DNA from: Prevotellaceae bacterium | GTDB taxonomy: Bacteria; Bacteroidota; Bacteroidia; Bacteroidales; UBA932 | DNA: 11,412 nucleotides | Assembly (NCBI GenBank): GCA_031278135.1 | Contig: JAITKY010000025.1 | Location: 1-11,412 of the forward strand | Direction: 5' to 3' | Shown: positions 1 through 8,269 of the stretch, piece after piece | How the letters are laid out: each line of letters starts with the position of its first letter | How positions within the stretch are numbered: position 1 is the stretch's first letter | The notes under the pieces: model-generated | What the model saw: only the letters and a program-made list of their open reading frames with translations | What the model was told of the DNA's origin: nothing | Databases searched by the model: none | Position numbers and translations under genes: made by a program

Positions 1-323
1 TATATGATTTATCATTTTTATTATCTTTTTAATTTTCTATCTTTTTATTTAAAATATTTTCTTGTTTTTTTGCACTTCCGAGAACAAAAAACAGGTAAAC
101 GCGGTAAATTATGCAAAAAAAAAATCTACGCTATAAATTTTACTATCGAAGCAGTCAGTTTCTGTCCGGACTTGGTTGTTTCCGTCTTCGGCAATACAAA
201 AAAGCGGATATTTCTCATTTTTGTTTGTTCATTTGTTCATTTAATCCATGTTTTCAGAAAAAAAATGATGGGATAAATACCTTGTCAATAAAATGTTTAC
301 GACAGAGAGTAAAGTTTAATACA
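1..323. other. AT-rich leader upstream of topA, no gene supported
   Basis: This stretch is very AT-rich, with long A and T runs. The open frames that cross it encode low-complexity Phe/Lys/Leu-rich peptides with no recognisable domain, and two of them overlap each other in different frames, so I do not treat them as genes. A tandem pair of the 8-mer TTTGTTCA lies at 224-231 and 232-239. I see no tRNA or structured RNA here. It probably holds the end of the upstream transcription unit and the distal part of the topA promoter region. Confidence 0.6.
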
Positions 324-352
324 TTTGGTATAAATATTTTTCATTACATTTG
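324..352 (+). promoter_or_regulatory. probable topA promoter (Bacteroidota type)
   Basis: TACATTTG at 345-352 matches the Bacteroidota -7 consensus TAnnTTTG exactly. TTTG at 324-327 lies 17 bp upstream as a possible -33 element, slightly closer than usual. A second TACATTTG at 320-327 could act as an alternative -7 box. Initiation about 7 bp after 352 would leave a leader of only about 13 nt before the topA ATG at 373. No Shine-Dalgarno is obvious, which is normal for this phylum. Confidence 0.55.
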
Positions 353-372
353 CATCTGGAAATGTAAGAATA

Positions 373-2799
373 ATGCAGCAAGATAATTTAGTAATAGTAG
401 AATCTCCGGCTAAAGCCAAAACGATAGAGAAATTTTTAGGGAACAAGTTTCTTGTAAAATCGAGTTATGGTCATATCCGGGATTTGGTAAAGAAAGGTTT
501 AGGTGTTGATATAGAGAATAATTACAAGCCTGAATATGTAATATCTGACGATAAGCACGCCGTTGTCAAAGACCTCAAAAAGCTCAGTAAGGAAGCGAAA
601 CACGTCTGGTTGGCTTCCGACGAAGACCGCGAAGGAGAAGCCATAGCCTGGCATTTGCAGGAGACTTTGGGATTGGATAAAAGTAAAACCAACAGGATTG
701 TTTTTCACGAGATTACAAAGAATGCTATTCAAAACGCCATAAATAACCCGCGGAGTATTGATATTAATTTAGTCGATGCACAGCAAGCACGCAGGGTTTT
801 AGACCGTTTAGTAGGATTCGAAGTGTCGCCGATTTTGTGGAAAAAAGTTAAACCGGCGTTATCTGCGGGCAGAGTTCAGTCTGTAGCAGTACGGTTAATC
901 GTTGAGAGAGAGCGAGAAATAATCGGATTTAAGTCCGAATCGTTTTATCGTATTTACGCTGTTTTCAATCCCGATTCGACAGATGAGAAATTTTCTTTGG
1001 AAGCAGAGTTGAACGTTAAGTTCAAGACACTCAAAGAAACCGAAGATTTTTTGAAACATTGCATGTCGGCAAAATTCACGATTTCGGGAATCGAGAAAAA
1101 ACCTGCCAAAAAGTCACCTTCACCGCCGTTTACAACTTCGACATTGCAACAGGAGGCTTCGAGAAAATTCGGCTTTTCGGTCGGACAGACCATGTCGATA
1201 GCACAGCGTCTGTACGAAGCGGGAAAGATAACGTACATGAGGACAGACTCTACCAATTTGTCGTCGTTTGCCATTGAAGCGGCAAAAAACACAATCATAA
1301 GTCTTTACGGTGTGAAATATTCCAAAGTTCGTCAATATAAGACGAAATCGAAGGGAGCGCAGGAAGCGCACGAAGCGATACGTCCTACCGAGTTGGAAAA
1401 CGCAACAGTCAGCGGGACAGCGCAGGAGAAAAAATTGTACGACTTAATCTGGAAACGCACTATCGCCTCGCAGATGAGCGATGCTTCTCTGGAAAAAACA
1501 GTTGTAACAATATCAATATCAGATAACAGCAGTAAATTTCTGGCAACAGGCGAAGTCCTCCTGTTCGATGGATTTTTGAAAGTATATATCGAATCGAGCG
1601 ACGACGAAGCCGAAGACAAAGATTCCGAAGGACTTTTGCCTCCATTGAAGGAAAATCAAAAACTTGTCTATAACGAAATATCGGCAATAGAGCGTTTTAC
1701 ACAACATCCGGCAAGATATTCAGAAGCGAGTTTGGTGAAAAAAATGGAAGAATTAGGCATCGGGCGTCCATCGACTTATGCACCTACCGTTTCGACAATA
1801 ATACAGCGCGGATACGTAACAAAAGAAGACCGTCCCGGAAAAGTAAGAGACTATTTGACAATCTCTTTGAAAAAAGGCGTTGTAAAAAAATCAAACAAAC
1901 AGGAAACAACGGGAACCGAAAAAGCAAAACTGTTTCCAAGCGATATCGGTATGTTAGTCAATGATTTTCTGATAGAACATTTCAAAAATGTCATTGACTA
2001 TAATTTCACTGCAAAAGTCGAAGAACAGTTTGACGAAATCGCTTCAGGCGGCTTGGAATGGACAAAAATGATAGACAAATTCTATAAACCTTTCCACAGC
2101 GATATCGAAAAGTCGAAAGAAATTTCACGTCCGGCGGCTTCCGAAAAGATACTTGGCACAGACCCAAAAACAGGGAAACAGGTTTCAGTCAGGATAGCCC
2201 GTTTTGGACCTGTCGCACAACTTGGCGCTTCCGACGACGAACAATCGGATAAACCCGTGTATGCGAGTTTGAAAAAAGGACAGTTGATAGAAAGCATTTC
2301 GTTGGAAGAAGCGTTAAAACTCTTCGATTTACCGCGTAATATCGGTCAGTACGAGGGAGTGGAAATGGTGGTTGCCATTGGACGTTTCGGACCTTATGTG
2401 AGATTCGGAAAACAGTTTGTGTCGCTTGGTAAAGACGATGATCCTTACACTGTTACAAACGAAAGAGCAATCGAACTTATCGAAGATAAACGATTGAAAG
2501 ACAAAGAAAAAACGATAAAAGATTTTGGAGATATTAAAGTGTTGAACGGACGTTTCGGTCCCTACATCTTTTTCGAAGGCAATAATTACAAGTTGCACAA
2601 AGCCATAGATAAGGACAGTCTGACACGGCAAAAATGCGAGGAATTGATTGAACAGCAAGGTCGTAAACCTGCAAAAGAAAGCACGACAGGCAAAACAGTC
2701 AAATACGCCAAAAAAGAAACAACGGCGAAGAAAAAAACGGCGACAACGAAGGAACCGGCGACAAAAAAATCCACTTCCGTAAAAAAAACAAAAAAATAA
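373..2799 (+). CDS. topA: DNA topoisomerase I (type IA)
   Basis: This enzyme relaxes negatively supercoiled DNA by cutting one strand through a 5'-phosphotyrosine and passing the other strand through the break. The 808-residue protein starts with a Toprim domain: VIVESPAKAKTIEKFLG near residues 7-23 with E10, and SDEDREGEAIAWHL near 82-95, giving the metal-binding D83, D85 and E87. The catalytic tyrosine is Y288 in ITYMRTDSTNLS, followed by R290. EELGIGRPSTYAPTVSTI is the usual type IA core motif. The C-terminal region has no Cys4 zinc fingers. Instead it carries RFGP-containing topoisomerase C-terminal repeats near residues 608, 669 and 725, then a Lys/Thr-rich basic tail from about 765 that probably binds DNA. 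This architecture is normal for Bacteroidota. The ATG at 373 is chosen because the Toprim motif begins six residues later and the promoter lies just upstream. Confidence 0.97.
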   Translation: MQQDNLVIVESPAKAKTIEKFLGNKFLVKSSYGHIRDLVKKGLGVDIENNYKPEYVISDDKHAVVKDLKKLSKEAKHVWLASDEDREGEAIAWHLQETLGLDKSKTNRIVFHEITKNAIQNAINNPRSIDINLVDAQQARRVLDRLVGFEVSPILWKKVKPALSAGRVQSVAVRLIVEREREIIGFKSESFYRIYAVFNPDSTDEKFSLEAELNVKFKTLKETEDFLKHCMSAKFTISGIEKKPAKKSPSPPFTTSTLQQEASRKFGFSVGQTMSIAQRLYEAGKITYMRTDSTNLSSFAIEAAKNTIISLYGVKYSKVRQYKTKSKGAQEAHEAIRPTELENATVSGTAQEKKLYDLIWKRTIASQMSDASLEKTVVTISISDNSSKFLATGEVLLFDGFLKVYIESSDDEAEDKDSEGLLPPLKENQKLVYNEISAIERFTQHPARYSEASLVKKMEELGIGRPSTYAPTVSTIIQRGYVTKEDRPGKVRDYLTISLKKGVVKKSNKQETTGTEKAKLFPSDIGMLVNDFLIEHFKNVIDYNFTAKVEEQFDEIASGGLEWTKMIDKFYKPFHSDIEKSKEISRPAASEKILGTDPKTGKQVSVRIARFGPVAQLGASDDEQSDKPVYASLKKGQLIESISLEEALKLFDLPRNIGQYEGVEMVVAIGRFGPYVRFGKQFVSLGKDDDPYTVTNERAIELIEDKRLKDKEKTIKDFGDIKVLNGRFGPYIFFEGNNYKLHKAIDKDSLTRQKCEELIEQQGRKPAKESTTGKTVKYAKKETTAKKKTATTKEPATKKSTSVKKTKK

Positions 2800-2820
2800 C
2801 TTCGATGTTACATAACAGGT
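2800..2820 (+). other. topA to arginase-like junction
   Basis: Only 21 bp separate the topA stop from the next ATG, with no hairpin or T run. Read-through of the two genes on one transcript is the simplest reading. The short gap also shows that the missing N-terminal half of the arginase-like gene is not hidden upstream in noncoding DNA. Confidence 0.5.
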
Positions 2821-3363
2821 ATGAATGATATTTTTGAAATAGTAGCCCCCGTGAATAAGAAAAGTTTCGACATAAAATCGGATAATAAACATTTGCTTAT
2901 CAACGAGATTGATTTTTCCGGGCGTGACTTGTATTCAGGCTTAAACAGTCTGTATTCGGAAAAAGTATGCCTGATTGCCAGTCGTTATGCGGGGATTTCG
3001 GACAATTTGAAAATAGCAAACATATTTTGTCACGATAAAATCGAAAAAAAAAGTCAAAAAAATGCATTAATTGCTCAAATTATATGGCATATCGTCGATA
3101 AAATCGCCAATCGAGCGGGCGAAATAATGTTAAATAATGTGAATAGAATCAAAAAGTTTCTTATAAATTTAGAGCAACCGGCAGAGCAATTAGTCTTCTA
3201 TTATAGCGATATTACGAACCGTTGGTGGGTGGAAATTCGGGAAAGTTATGAAAAAAAACCATTGATAATTTCCTGTACGGAAGACGATTATAAAACTGCA
3301 TGCCGGAAGGAAATACCTTTACGGTGGATTTGGTATCAGCAAAAATTGGCTAAAAAAAATTAA
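2821..3363 (+). CDS. truncated arginase/formimidoylglutamase-like protein (C-terminal half)
   Basis: This 180-residue protein lies 21 bp after topA and is probably co-transcribed with it. I recognise motifs typical of the C-terminal part of arginase/formimidoylglutamase-family proteins of Bacteroidota: SFDIKS (15-20), where the family has SFDxDS; RYAGISD (55-61); RWWVEI (134-139); and CTEDDY followed by EIP.RW..YQKL-like text (152-175). Family members are about twice this length, and the missing half carries the His/Asp residues of the dimanganese site. The second Asp of the remaining SFDxDS-type ligand motif is Lys here (K19). I infer that it cannot be an active ureohydrolase. It may be a decaying remnant or a domain kept for another role. 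The frame is open throughout, so it may still be expressed. The family call rests on remembered motifs, not on a search. Confidence 0.65.
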   Translation: MNDIFEIVAPVNKKSFDIKSDNKHLLINEIDFSGRDLYSGLNSLYSEKVCLIASRYAGISDNLKIANIFCHDKIEKKSQKNALIAQIIWHIVDKIANRAGEIMLNNVNRIKKFLINLEQPAEQLVFYYSDITNRWWVEIRESYEKKPLIISCTEDDYKTACRKEIPLRWIWYQQKLAKKN

Positions 3364-3392
3364 TATTTATTAACAAAAGAAATTTAGAGTAC

Positions 3393-3423
3393 TTGTATAT
3401 GCTAAAAAAAATGTCTTACTTTG
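3393..3423 (+). promoter_or_regulatory. probable promoter of the porPKLMN operon
   Basis: TTG at 3393-3395 is followed after 21 bp by TACTTTG at 3417-3423. This resembles the Bacteroidota TTG-N19..21-TAnnTTTG promoter, with one base fewer between TA and TTTG. Initiation would fall near 3430. That places transcription start inside the longest porP reading frame (which opens at 3393) and argues that the first 25 or so codons of that frame are not translated from this promoter. Confidence 0.45.
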
Positions 3424-3467
3424 CGCTGTCTTTGAGAGTCGAAATTTGGGACGAAAAAGGCAATATT

Positions 3468-4397
3468 TTGAGTCGAATCGTTATGTTCTTTTTAATGCTG
3501 TATGGAGGGAGTGCGTTTTCACAAAACGAGCAAATGTTCAGTCAGACATCTTTCAACCCCGCCTTTGTCAATCCGGCGTATGCAGGAGCCGATACCGGCA
3601 AGTATTACAACGTGATTGTCATGAACAGAAACCAGATGGCGGGAATTGACATGTCGCCCGGAACGTCGGTGTTGAATATAAACGGTCCGCTGACAATAGC
3701 AGACATACCGGGCGGGGTAACCGTCACGTTTTATGACGACAGACTGGGATTTCTCAACACTCCGGCATTTAATTTGGGATATGCATACAAGCTCGAAATA
3801 GAAAAAGGTTCTTTAAGTTTAGGTTTATCTGCAGGTATATTTTTCAGCACCCTCAATTCGGAAAGTTGGCGATTGCCCGATGGCGCCGCCGATCCCGCTA
3901 TCCCGACAGGGAAAGAATCGAAACGAAGTTTCGATTTGGGTCTTGGCGCTTATTACACGAACAGCAAGTTGTATGCGGGAATATCGGTGTTACACTTGGT
4001 TCGTCCGGTTTTGGTTTACGGCGATAATCCTTCGAAACTGCCTCGTAGTTATTATCTTATGGCAGGATACAGGATGCCGTTTGAAAACCCCGATTTTGAA
4101 TTGAAACCCTCATTGCTGGTATTGACGGATTTAAAAAGCGCTCTTTATTCGATAAACACACTTCTATTTTACCGCAACAGATTTTGGGTAGGGTTGGATT
4201 ATCGATTTAAAAGTTCGTTGGGACTGCTTGCAGGTTTAAATTTATTTCCTGAACTCAAACTGGGATATTCATACAGTTACAATACCTCGCTGTTAAGCAG
4301 ATATGGAGGGAGTAATCATGAGATTATGTTGACATACAGATTTTCAGTTTATTTTGATAAAGGAAGACAAAAATATAAAAGTATAAGATATTTATAA
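3468..4397 (+). CDS. porP: PorP/SprF-family T9SS outer-membrane protein
   Basis: Type IX secretion outer-membrane component of the PorP/SprF family, predicted to form a membrane beta-barrel; members of this family link the secretion or motility machinery to the cell surface. The hallmark QTSFNPAFVNPAYAGADTG follows directly after the signal peptide. The rest alternates short amphipathic beta strands rich in Tyr, Gly and Leu up to a final strand HEIMLTYRFSVYF. The longest frame opens at 3393 (first ATG at 3399), but that puts about 25 residues of non-signal-like sequence before MSRIVMFFLMLYGGSAFSQ and overlaps a promoter-like motif. I prefer TTG 3468, which gives 309 residues with Arg3 and a hydrophobic core, cleaved near AFS/QNEQ. 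ATG 3483 is the alternative. First gene of the five-gene operon; porK starts 6 bp after its stop. Confidence 0.9.
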   Translation: MSRIVMFFLMLYGGSAFSQNEQMFSQTSFNPAFVNPAYAGADTGKYYNVIVMNRNQMAGIDMSPGTSVLNINGPLTIADIPGGVTVTFYDDRLGFLNTPAFNLGYAYKLEIEKGSLSLGLSAGIFFSTLNSESWRLPDGAADPAIPTGKESKRSFDLGLGAYYTNSKLYAGISVLHLVRPVLVYGDNPSKLPRSYYLMAGYRMPFENPDFELKPSLLVLTDLKSALYSINTLLFYRNRFWVGLDYRFKSSLGLLAGLNLFPELKLGYSYSYNTSLLSRYGGSNHEIMLTYRFSVYFDKGRQKYKSIRYL

Positions 4398-4403
4398 AAT
4401 TTT

Positions 4404-5780
4404 ATGGACATGAAGAGAATAGTAACTTTATTTGCAGTTGTTATTTTTGTAACCTCGTGCGGAAACAAAGGAGGAGTAGGTGGCGGAGGTTCAAGAAGGG
4501 GATTCGAAGCGCCACCTGAAAATATGACTTTAATTCCACGAGGATCATTTGAAATGGGATCGAATGATGAAGATTTTTTATGGACAATGAATAACAGACT
4601 AAAGCGTATCACAGTCGATCAGTTCTATATGGATCTGACCGAAACAACTAATTCGGCGTACAGGGCATTTGTTTATTGGACAGCCGATTCCATTGCACGA
4701 AGGATTCTGGCTATGGCTGATGTCGAAGATTTTGCCAAAGCAGAAAACGAAGACGAAGAAGAAAGTGAGGATATGGAAGAAGTTCCGCTTAATTACAGAA
4801 CGGCGATTCATCTGTCTCCAAAACAGCGAAATTATTCGGATCATTATGAACCTCTCAAAAGTGCGAACTTTTTCTATTCAAAACAGGAAGGGTTGGGACA
4901 AAAAAGAGCTATAGATGTCCGGAAATTGAGATACAAATACAAATATTATGATTTACAGCAAGCTGCAAAAGCCAGATGGGAGGTTGACGACCAAAATCCA
5001 GAGGGGCATTATGTTGGCACAGTTAAAAATCAGAATGGAGAAATTGTTGAAATTCAGGATAGAAGTTCGTTTATAATAGAAGAAAGCGTTCCCGTTTATC
5101 CCGATACCTTAGTATGGATCCGCGACTTATCTTATTCGTACAACGAACCTCATGCCAAATCATATTTCTGGCATCCCGGATTCGATAATTATCCTGTTGT
5201 CGGCGTATCGTGGAAGCAGGCTTCGGCATTTTGCCACTGGAGGTCGTATCATGCAAAAGAAAAGAGATACAGAAATCAATATCCATCTCAAGAATATCGG
5301 TTACCAATAGAAGCCGAATATGAATACGCTGCACGTGGCGGTCTTGAAGGCGGTCTTTATCCTTGGGGAAGTATGTACAATACCAACAGTAAAGGGTGTT
5401 ATCTTGCGAACTTCAAACCTCAACGGGGCGATTATGCTCTTGATGGATTTGCACGCACATCGGCAGTTGCGCAATATGAGCCGAATGAATTTGGGTTGTA
5501 TGACATGGCAGGCAATGTCGCCGAATGGGTTAACGATGCTTATGAGGAAGGAGCCTACAACTACACACACGATTTGGTACCGACATATCATCAGCATGTT
5601 ACCAAAAAAGATAAGGCAAGCAAAAGACGCAAGGTCGTCAGAGGCGGTTCGTGGAAAGATATTTCGTATTTCCTGCAAACAGGGGCAAGAGACTATAATT
5701 ATATGGACAGTGCACATTCGTATATAGGATTCAGGACTGTCAAAGACGCAGCCATCGGCATTAATAGCAGAGTAAGATAA
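4404..5780 (+). CDS. porK: T9SS ring lipoprotein PorK/GldK
   Basis: Outer-membrane lipoprotein that forms the large periplasmic ring of the type IX secretion system together with PorN. The 458-residue protein has a lipoprotein signal ending in VTSC (Cys19), then a Gly-rich linker and an FGE-sulfatase (SUMF1-like) fold. Fold blocks are MTLIPRGSFEMGS (41-53), YPVVGVSWKQASAFCHW (263-279), YRLPIEAEYEYAARGG (298-313), FGLYDMAGNVAEWV (363-376), VVRGGSW (411-417) and IGFRTVKD (441-448). The C-terminal redox cysteines that catalyse formylglycine formation in true FGE are absent after VVRGGSW, so the role is structural, as is usual for GldK/PorK. A long insert splits the domain and contains an acidic run near 114-126. 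ATG 4410 is an alternative start two codons in. Confidence 0.96.
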   Translation: MDMKRIVTLFAVVIFVTSCGNKGGVGGGGSRRGFEAPPENMTLIPRGSFEMGSNDEDFLWTMNNRLKRITVDQFYMDLTETTNSAYRAFVYWTADSIARRILAMADVEDFAKAENEDEEESEDMEEVPLNYRTAIHLSPKQRNYSDHYEPLKSANFFYSKQEGLGQKRAIDVRKLRYKYKYYDLQQAAKARWEVDDQNPEGHYVGTVKNQNGEIVEIQDRSSFIIEESVPVYPDTLVWIRDLSYSYNEPHAKSYFWHPGFDNYPVVGVSWKQASAFCHWRSYHAKEKRYRNQYPSQEYRLPIEAEYEYAARGGLEGGLYPWGSMYNTNSKGCYLANFKPQRGDYALDGFARTSAVAQYEPNEFGLYDMAGNVAEWVNDAYEEGAYNYTHDLVPTYHQHVTKKDKASKRRKVVRGGSWKDISYFLQTGARDYNYMDSAHSYIGFRTVKDAAIGINSRVR

Positions 5781-5819
5781 GATATTGATAAATAACATAT
5801 AAAATAAAGGTATAAGATT

Positions 5820-6662
5820 ATGAAATTTTTAGAATCTAAGTTTATGAAACGTATAATCGCTGTGGCATACGGACTGGGAGCCTCGGTGGTTATATTGGGA
5901 GCACTATTCAAACTTATGCATTGGCCCGGTGCAGGTACAATGCTGATAACAGGTATGAGTGTGGAGGCTCTTATATTTGCCATTTCGGTGTTCGAAGCCC
6001 TTCCCAAAGAATATCATTGGGATACGGTTTTTCCCGAATTGGCGGAAGATTATGCATCCAATGATCAACGTATTTCTCAACTGCAACATCAGCAGCATGG
6101 TGGCGTCGACAATGTGAATTTTGATTTGAATATTGATGAGACGACTACGGAGGGGTTGAAAGATAATATCCGGAAATTTTCGGATTCGATGAATCAAATG
6201 TCCGGTTTGTCAAATTTAGTGTCGGCGGCATCGGATTTGGCTGGGAAAATGTATTCAACTTCGGGTTCGATCGTTGCAATAGGCGAATCGGCCGGCGCTT
6301 TGTCCGATTCGTACAGCAAAGGTGCGCAGGCTATACAACACCTTAATGAGCAGTCGAAATCGGGGCTGGAGCAAATTTATTCGGGTTACGAGTATTATCA
6401 TGGACAATTGGAGACACTGGGACGCACTATGGGCGCTCTAAATTCTTCGTACGAGTTATACTTGCTGGAAGCGAACAAAGTACAGAACGATTATGTAGAA
6501 TTGCATAACGAAATCCAGCAATTGGCAGGAAATATAAATATTTCGATAAGCGAAACTCAAAAACTTGGCGCTCAAATGGCAAGTTTAAATAATAATGTAG
6601 AAAACTTAAATTCCATTTACGGAAGTATGTTGACTGCAGTAAATACGGTTTTGAATAAATAA
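5820..6662 (+). CDS. porL: T9SS inner-membrane motor protein PorL/GldL
   Basis: Inner-membrane stator-like protein that, with PorM, converts the proton gradient into the motion that drives type IX secretion (and gliding in motile relatives). The 280-residue protein has two N-terminal membrane helices, about 12-32 and 38-60, joined by the short turn KLMHWPGAG. Within them are Y17, K31, H34, E49 and E59. E49 sits in SVEALIFA and corresponds to the essential membrane-buried Glu of GldL; Y17, K31 and H34 line up with the other conserved polar residues. The remaining 220 residues are soluble, polar and predicted helical or coiled-coil, and lie in the cytoplasm by family knowledge. AAAGG at 5806-5810, 9 nt before the ATG, may serve as a ribosome binding site. 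It lies 39 bp after porK, the longest gap in the operon. Confidence 0.95.
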   Translation: MKFLESKFMKRIIAVAYGLGASVVILGALFKLMHWPGAGTMLITGMSVEALIFAISVFEALPKEYHWDTVFPELAEDYASNDQRISQLQHQQHGGVDNVNFDLNIDETTTEGLKDNIRKFSDSMNQMSGLSNLVSAASDLAGKMYSTSGSIVAIGESAGALSDSYSKGAQAIQHLNEQSKSGLEQIYSGYEYYHGQLETLGRTMGALNSSYELYLLEANKVQNDYVELHNEIQQLAGNINISISETQKLGAQMASLNNNVENLNSIYGSMLTAVNTVLNK

Positions 6663-6675
6663 AAATTTTTACAGT

Positions 6676-8250
6676 ATGGCTGGAGGAAAACAAACACCGA
6701 GGCAAAAAATGATCAATATGATGTATTTAGTGTTGACCGCAATGTTGGCGCTGAATGTGTCCGCCGAGATTGTTGACGCTTTTGCCAAAATAGAACGGGG
6801 TCTTGATCAGACCGTTATCATCACTAATATAAAAAACGAAAATACTTTAAAGTTTTTCGAAAACGCCGTTGCCGAACTTGGACAAAAAGCAGTGGAATGG
6901 AGAGATAAAGCCAAGATATCAAGAGATAAGACTACAGAAATCGTAAATTATGTCCGAGACCTGAAAATAGAGTTAATTAAGGTTGCCGACGGAAGCGAGT
7001 CAGCCGCCATCAAAGACGGTCGAATATATGCCGACAGCATAGACAAAAAAGACGATTTGAATGTGGCGAATCAAATTCTGCTTGGAGTAAACGATAACGG
7101 AAAAGCGTACGAACTTCATAAAAAAGTCCTCGAATATAAAGAATTTATTCTGACCAATGTGGTAGGCGACCAACCTGAAATCGAAGCGTTTATTAACGAA
7201 TTGCTGGATTTTTCGAATCCCAAAAAAGGGTTGACCGATGTCAGGGATTGGGAAACGTTCACATTCAACAGCACTCCTTTGATTTCGGCGGTTGCTTTGT
7301 TGAGTAAAATACAGGTGGATATTCTCAACAGCGAAAGTTATGTGCTTGAATATCTGCGAACACGTATTGGCAAAGACGACCTCAAAATTTCGAATGTCGA
7401 AGCAGCAGTAAGCAATCCTACGGGAATGATTCTGAAAGGTTCATCGGGCGAAGCAGAAGTGTTTCTGGTTGCATTCGACGAATCAATACAGGCAGAAGCC
7501 CATGTCGGCGGACGAACAATCCAGATGAAAGGCGGCAAGGCTAAAATTCCTTTCTCGGGAACAAACATCGGTCCCACTATGGTGTCGGGCGACATAACAT
7601 ACCGTAACGCTTCGGGCGAAACGGAACGACGAAACTTCAAGTTTGAATATCATGTCGTCGAACCTTCGCTGGCGATTTCGCCAACCAAAATGAACGTGTT
7701 TTATCTGGGAGTTGATAATCCGGTAGATCTTTCGGTTTCGGGAGTTTCGCAAAAAGACCTCGATGTCAGCATAAGCAATGGCACTCTGTCTCCAGTAGGA
7801 CAAGGCGGTTCGTACATCGTAAGACCCAAATCTTTCGGCGAATGTAATATATCGGTAACAGCAATGGTGAATGGCGAGAAAAAAGATATGGGAACAAGAA
7901 AATTCAGAATAAAACGCGTCCCGGACCCCGAACCATCGCTGCACAACATAACAGGTAAAACCGTTACAAGAGGCCAGTTGAGTTCTGTACAGGGAGTTAT
8001 GGCGACAATGCGAGATTTTGATTTCGATTTATCATTCCAAGTGCTTTCGTTTGATATTGAAGTGATTCAGGATGGGTATCTTACTGCCGCATCTTCGAAG
8101 ACCAACAAATTTACCGAAGAACAAAGAAAATTGATGGAAGGAGTAAAAGTTGGGTCTCGAATTTATATTAGGAATATAAAGGCTAAAGCAAACACCATAG
8201 ACGATGATGTCAGAAATTTGCCTCCTATAGATTATACAGTTAGTAATTAA
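6676..8250 (+). CDS. porM: T9SS inner-membrane/periplasmic motor protein PorM/GldM
   Basis: Partner of PorL in the T9SS motor: one membrane helix and a long periplasmic stalk that reaches the PorK/PorN ring. The N-terminus MAGGKQTPRQKMINMMYLVL is the family signature. R9 is the conserved Arg thought to interact with the PorL glutamate at the helix bundle. The single membrane helix covers about residues 13-33. The rest of the 524-residue protein is periplasmic, beginning with a helical segment and then beta-sandwich domains rich in Val, Ser and Gly, matching the D1-D4 layout known for GldM/PorM; length is normal for the family. Its start lies 13 bp after the porL stop, consistent with one transcript. 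Confidence 0.96.
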   Translation: MAGGKQTPRQKMINMMYLVLTAMLALNVSAEIVDAFAKIERGLDQTVIITNIKNENTLKFFENAVAELGQKAVEWRDKAKISRDKTTEIVNYVRDLKIELIKVADGSESAAIKDGRIYADSIDKKDDLNVANQILLGVNDNGKAYELHKKVLEYKEFILTNVVGDQPEIEAFINELLDFSNPKKGLTDVRDWETFTFNSTPLISAVALLSKIQVDILNSESYVLEYLRTRIGKDDLKISNVEAAVSNPTGMILKGSSGEAEVFLVAFDESIQAEAHVGGRTIQMKGGKAKIPFSGTNIGPTMVSGDITYRNASGETERRNFKFEYHVVEPSLAISPTKMNVFYLGVDNPVDLSVSGVSQKDLDVSISNGTLSPVGQGGSYIVRPKSFGECNISVTAMVNGEKKDMGTRKFRIKRVPDPEPSLHNITGKTVTRGQLSSVQGVMATMRDFDFDLSFQVLSFDIEVIQDGYLTAASSKTNKFTEEQRKLMEGVKVGSRIYIRNIKAKANTIDDDVRNLPPIDYTVSN

Positions 8251-8269
8251 AACAAAAAAAGGATATTTT

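Noticed and set aside
4..386. Two overlapping + strand frames of 90 and 91 codons before topA
   Set aside because: They lie in AT-rich DNA, overlap each other in different frames, encode Phe/Lys-rich low-complexity peptides, and cover the topA promoter boxes.
2329..2892. 187-codon minus-strand frame opposite the topA 3' end
   Set aside because: It is the antisense image of the Lys-rich TopA tail (AAA codons read as Phe), with no domain and no promoter.
5301..5798. 165-codon minus-strand frame inside porK
   Set aside because: It lies wholly opposite the conserved FGE-sulfatase domain of PorK and its product has no recognisable motif.
7483..7944. 153-codon minus-strand frame inside porM
   Set aside because: Antisense of a well-conserved gene, and it overlaps other minus-strand frames in a different phase.
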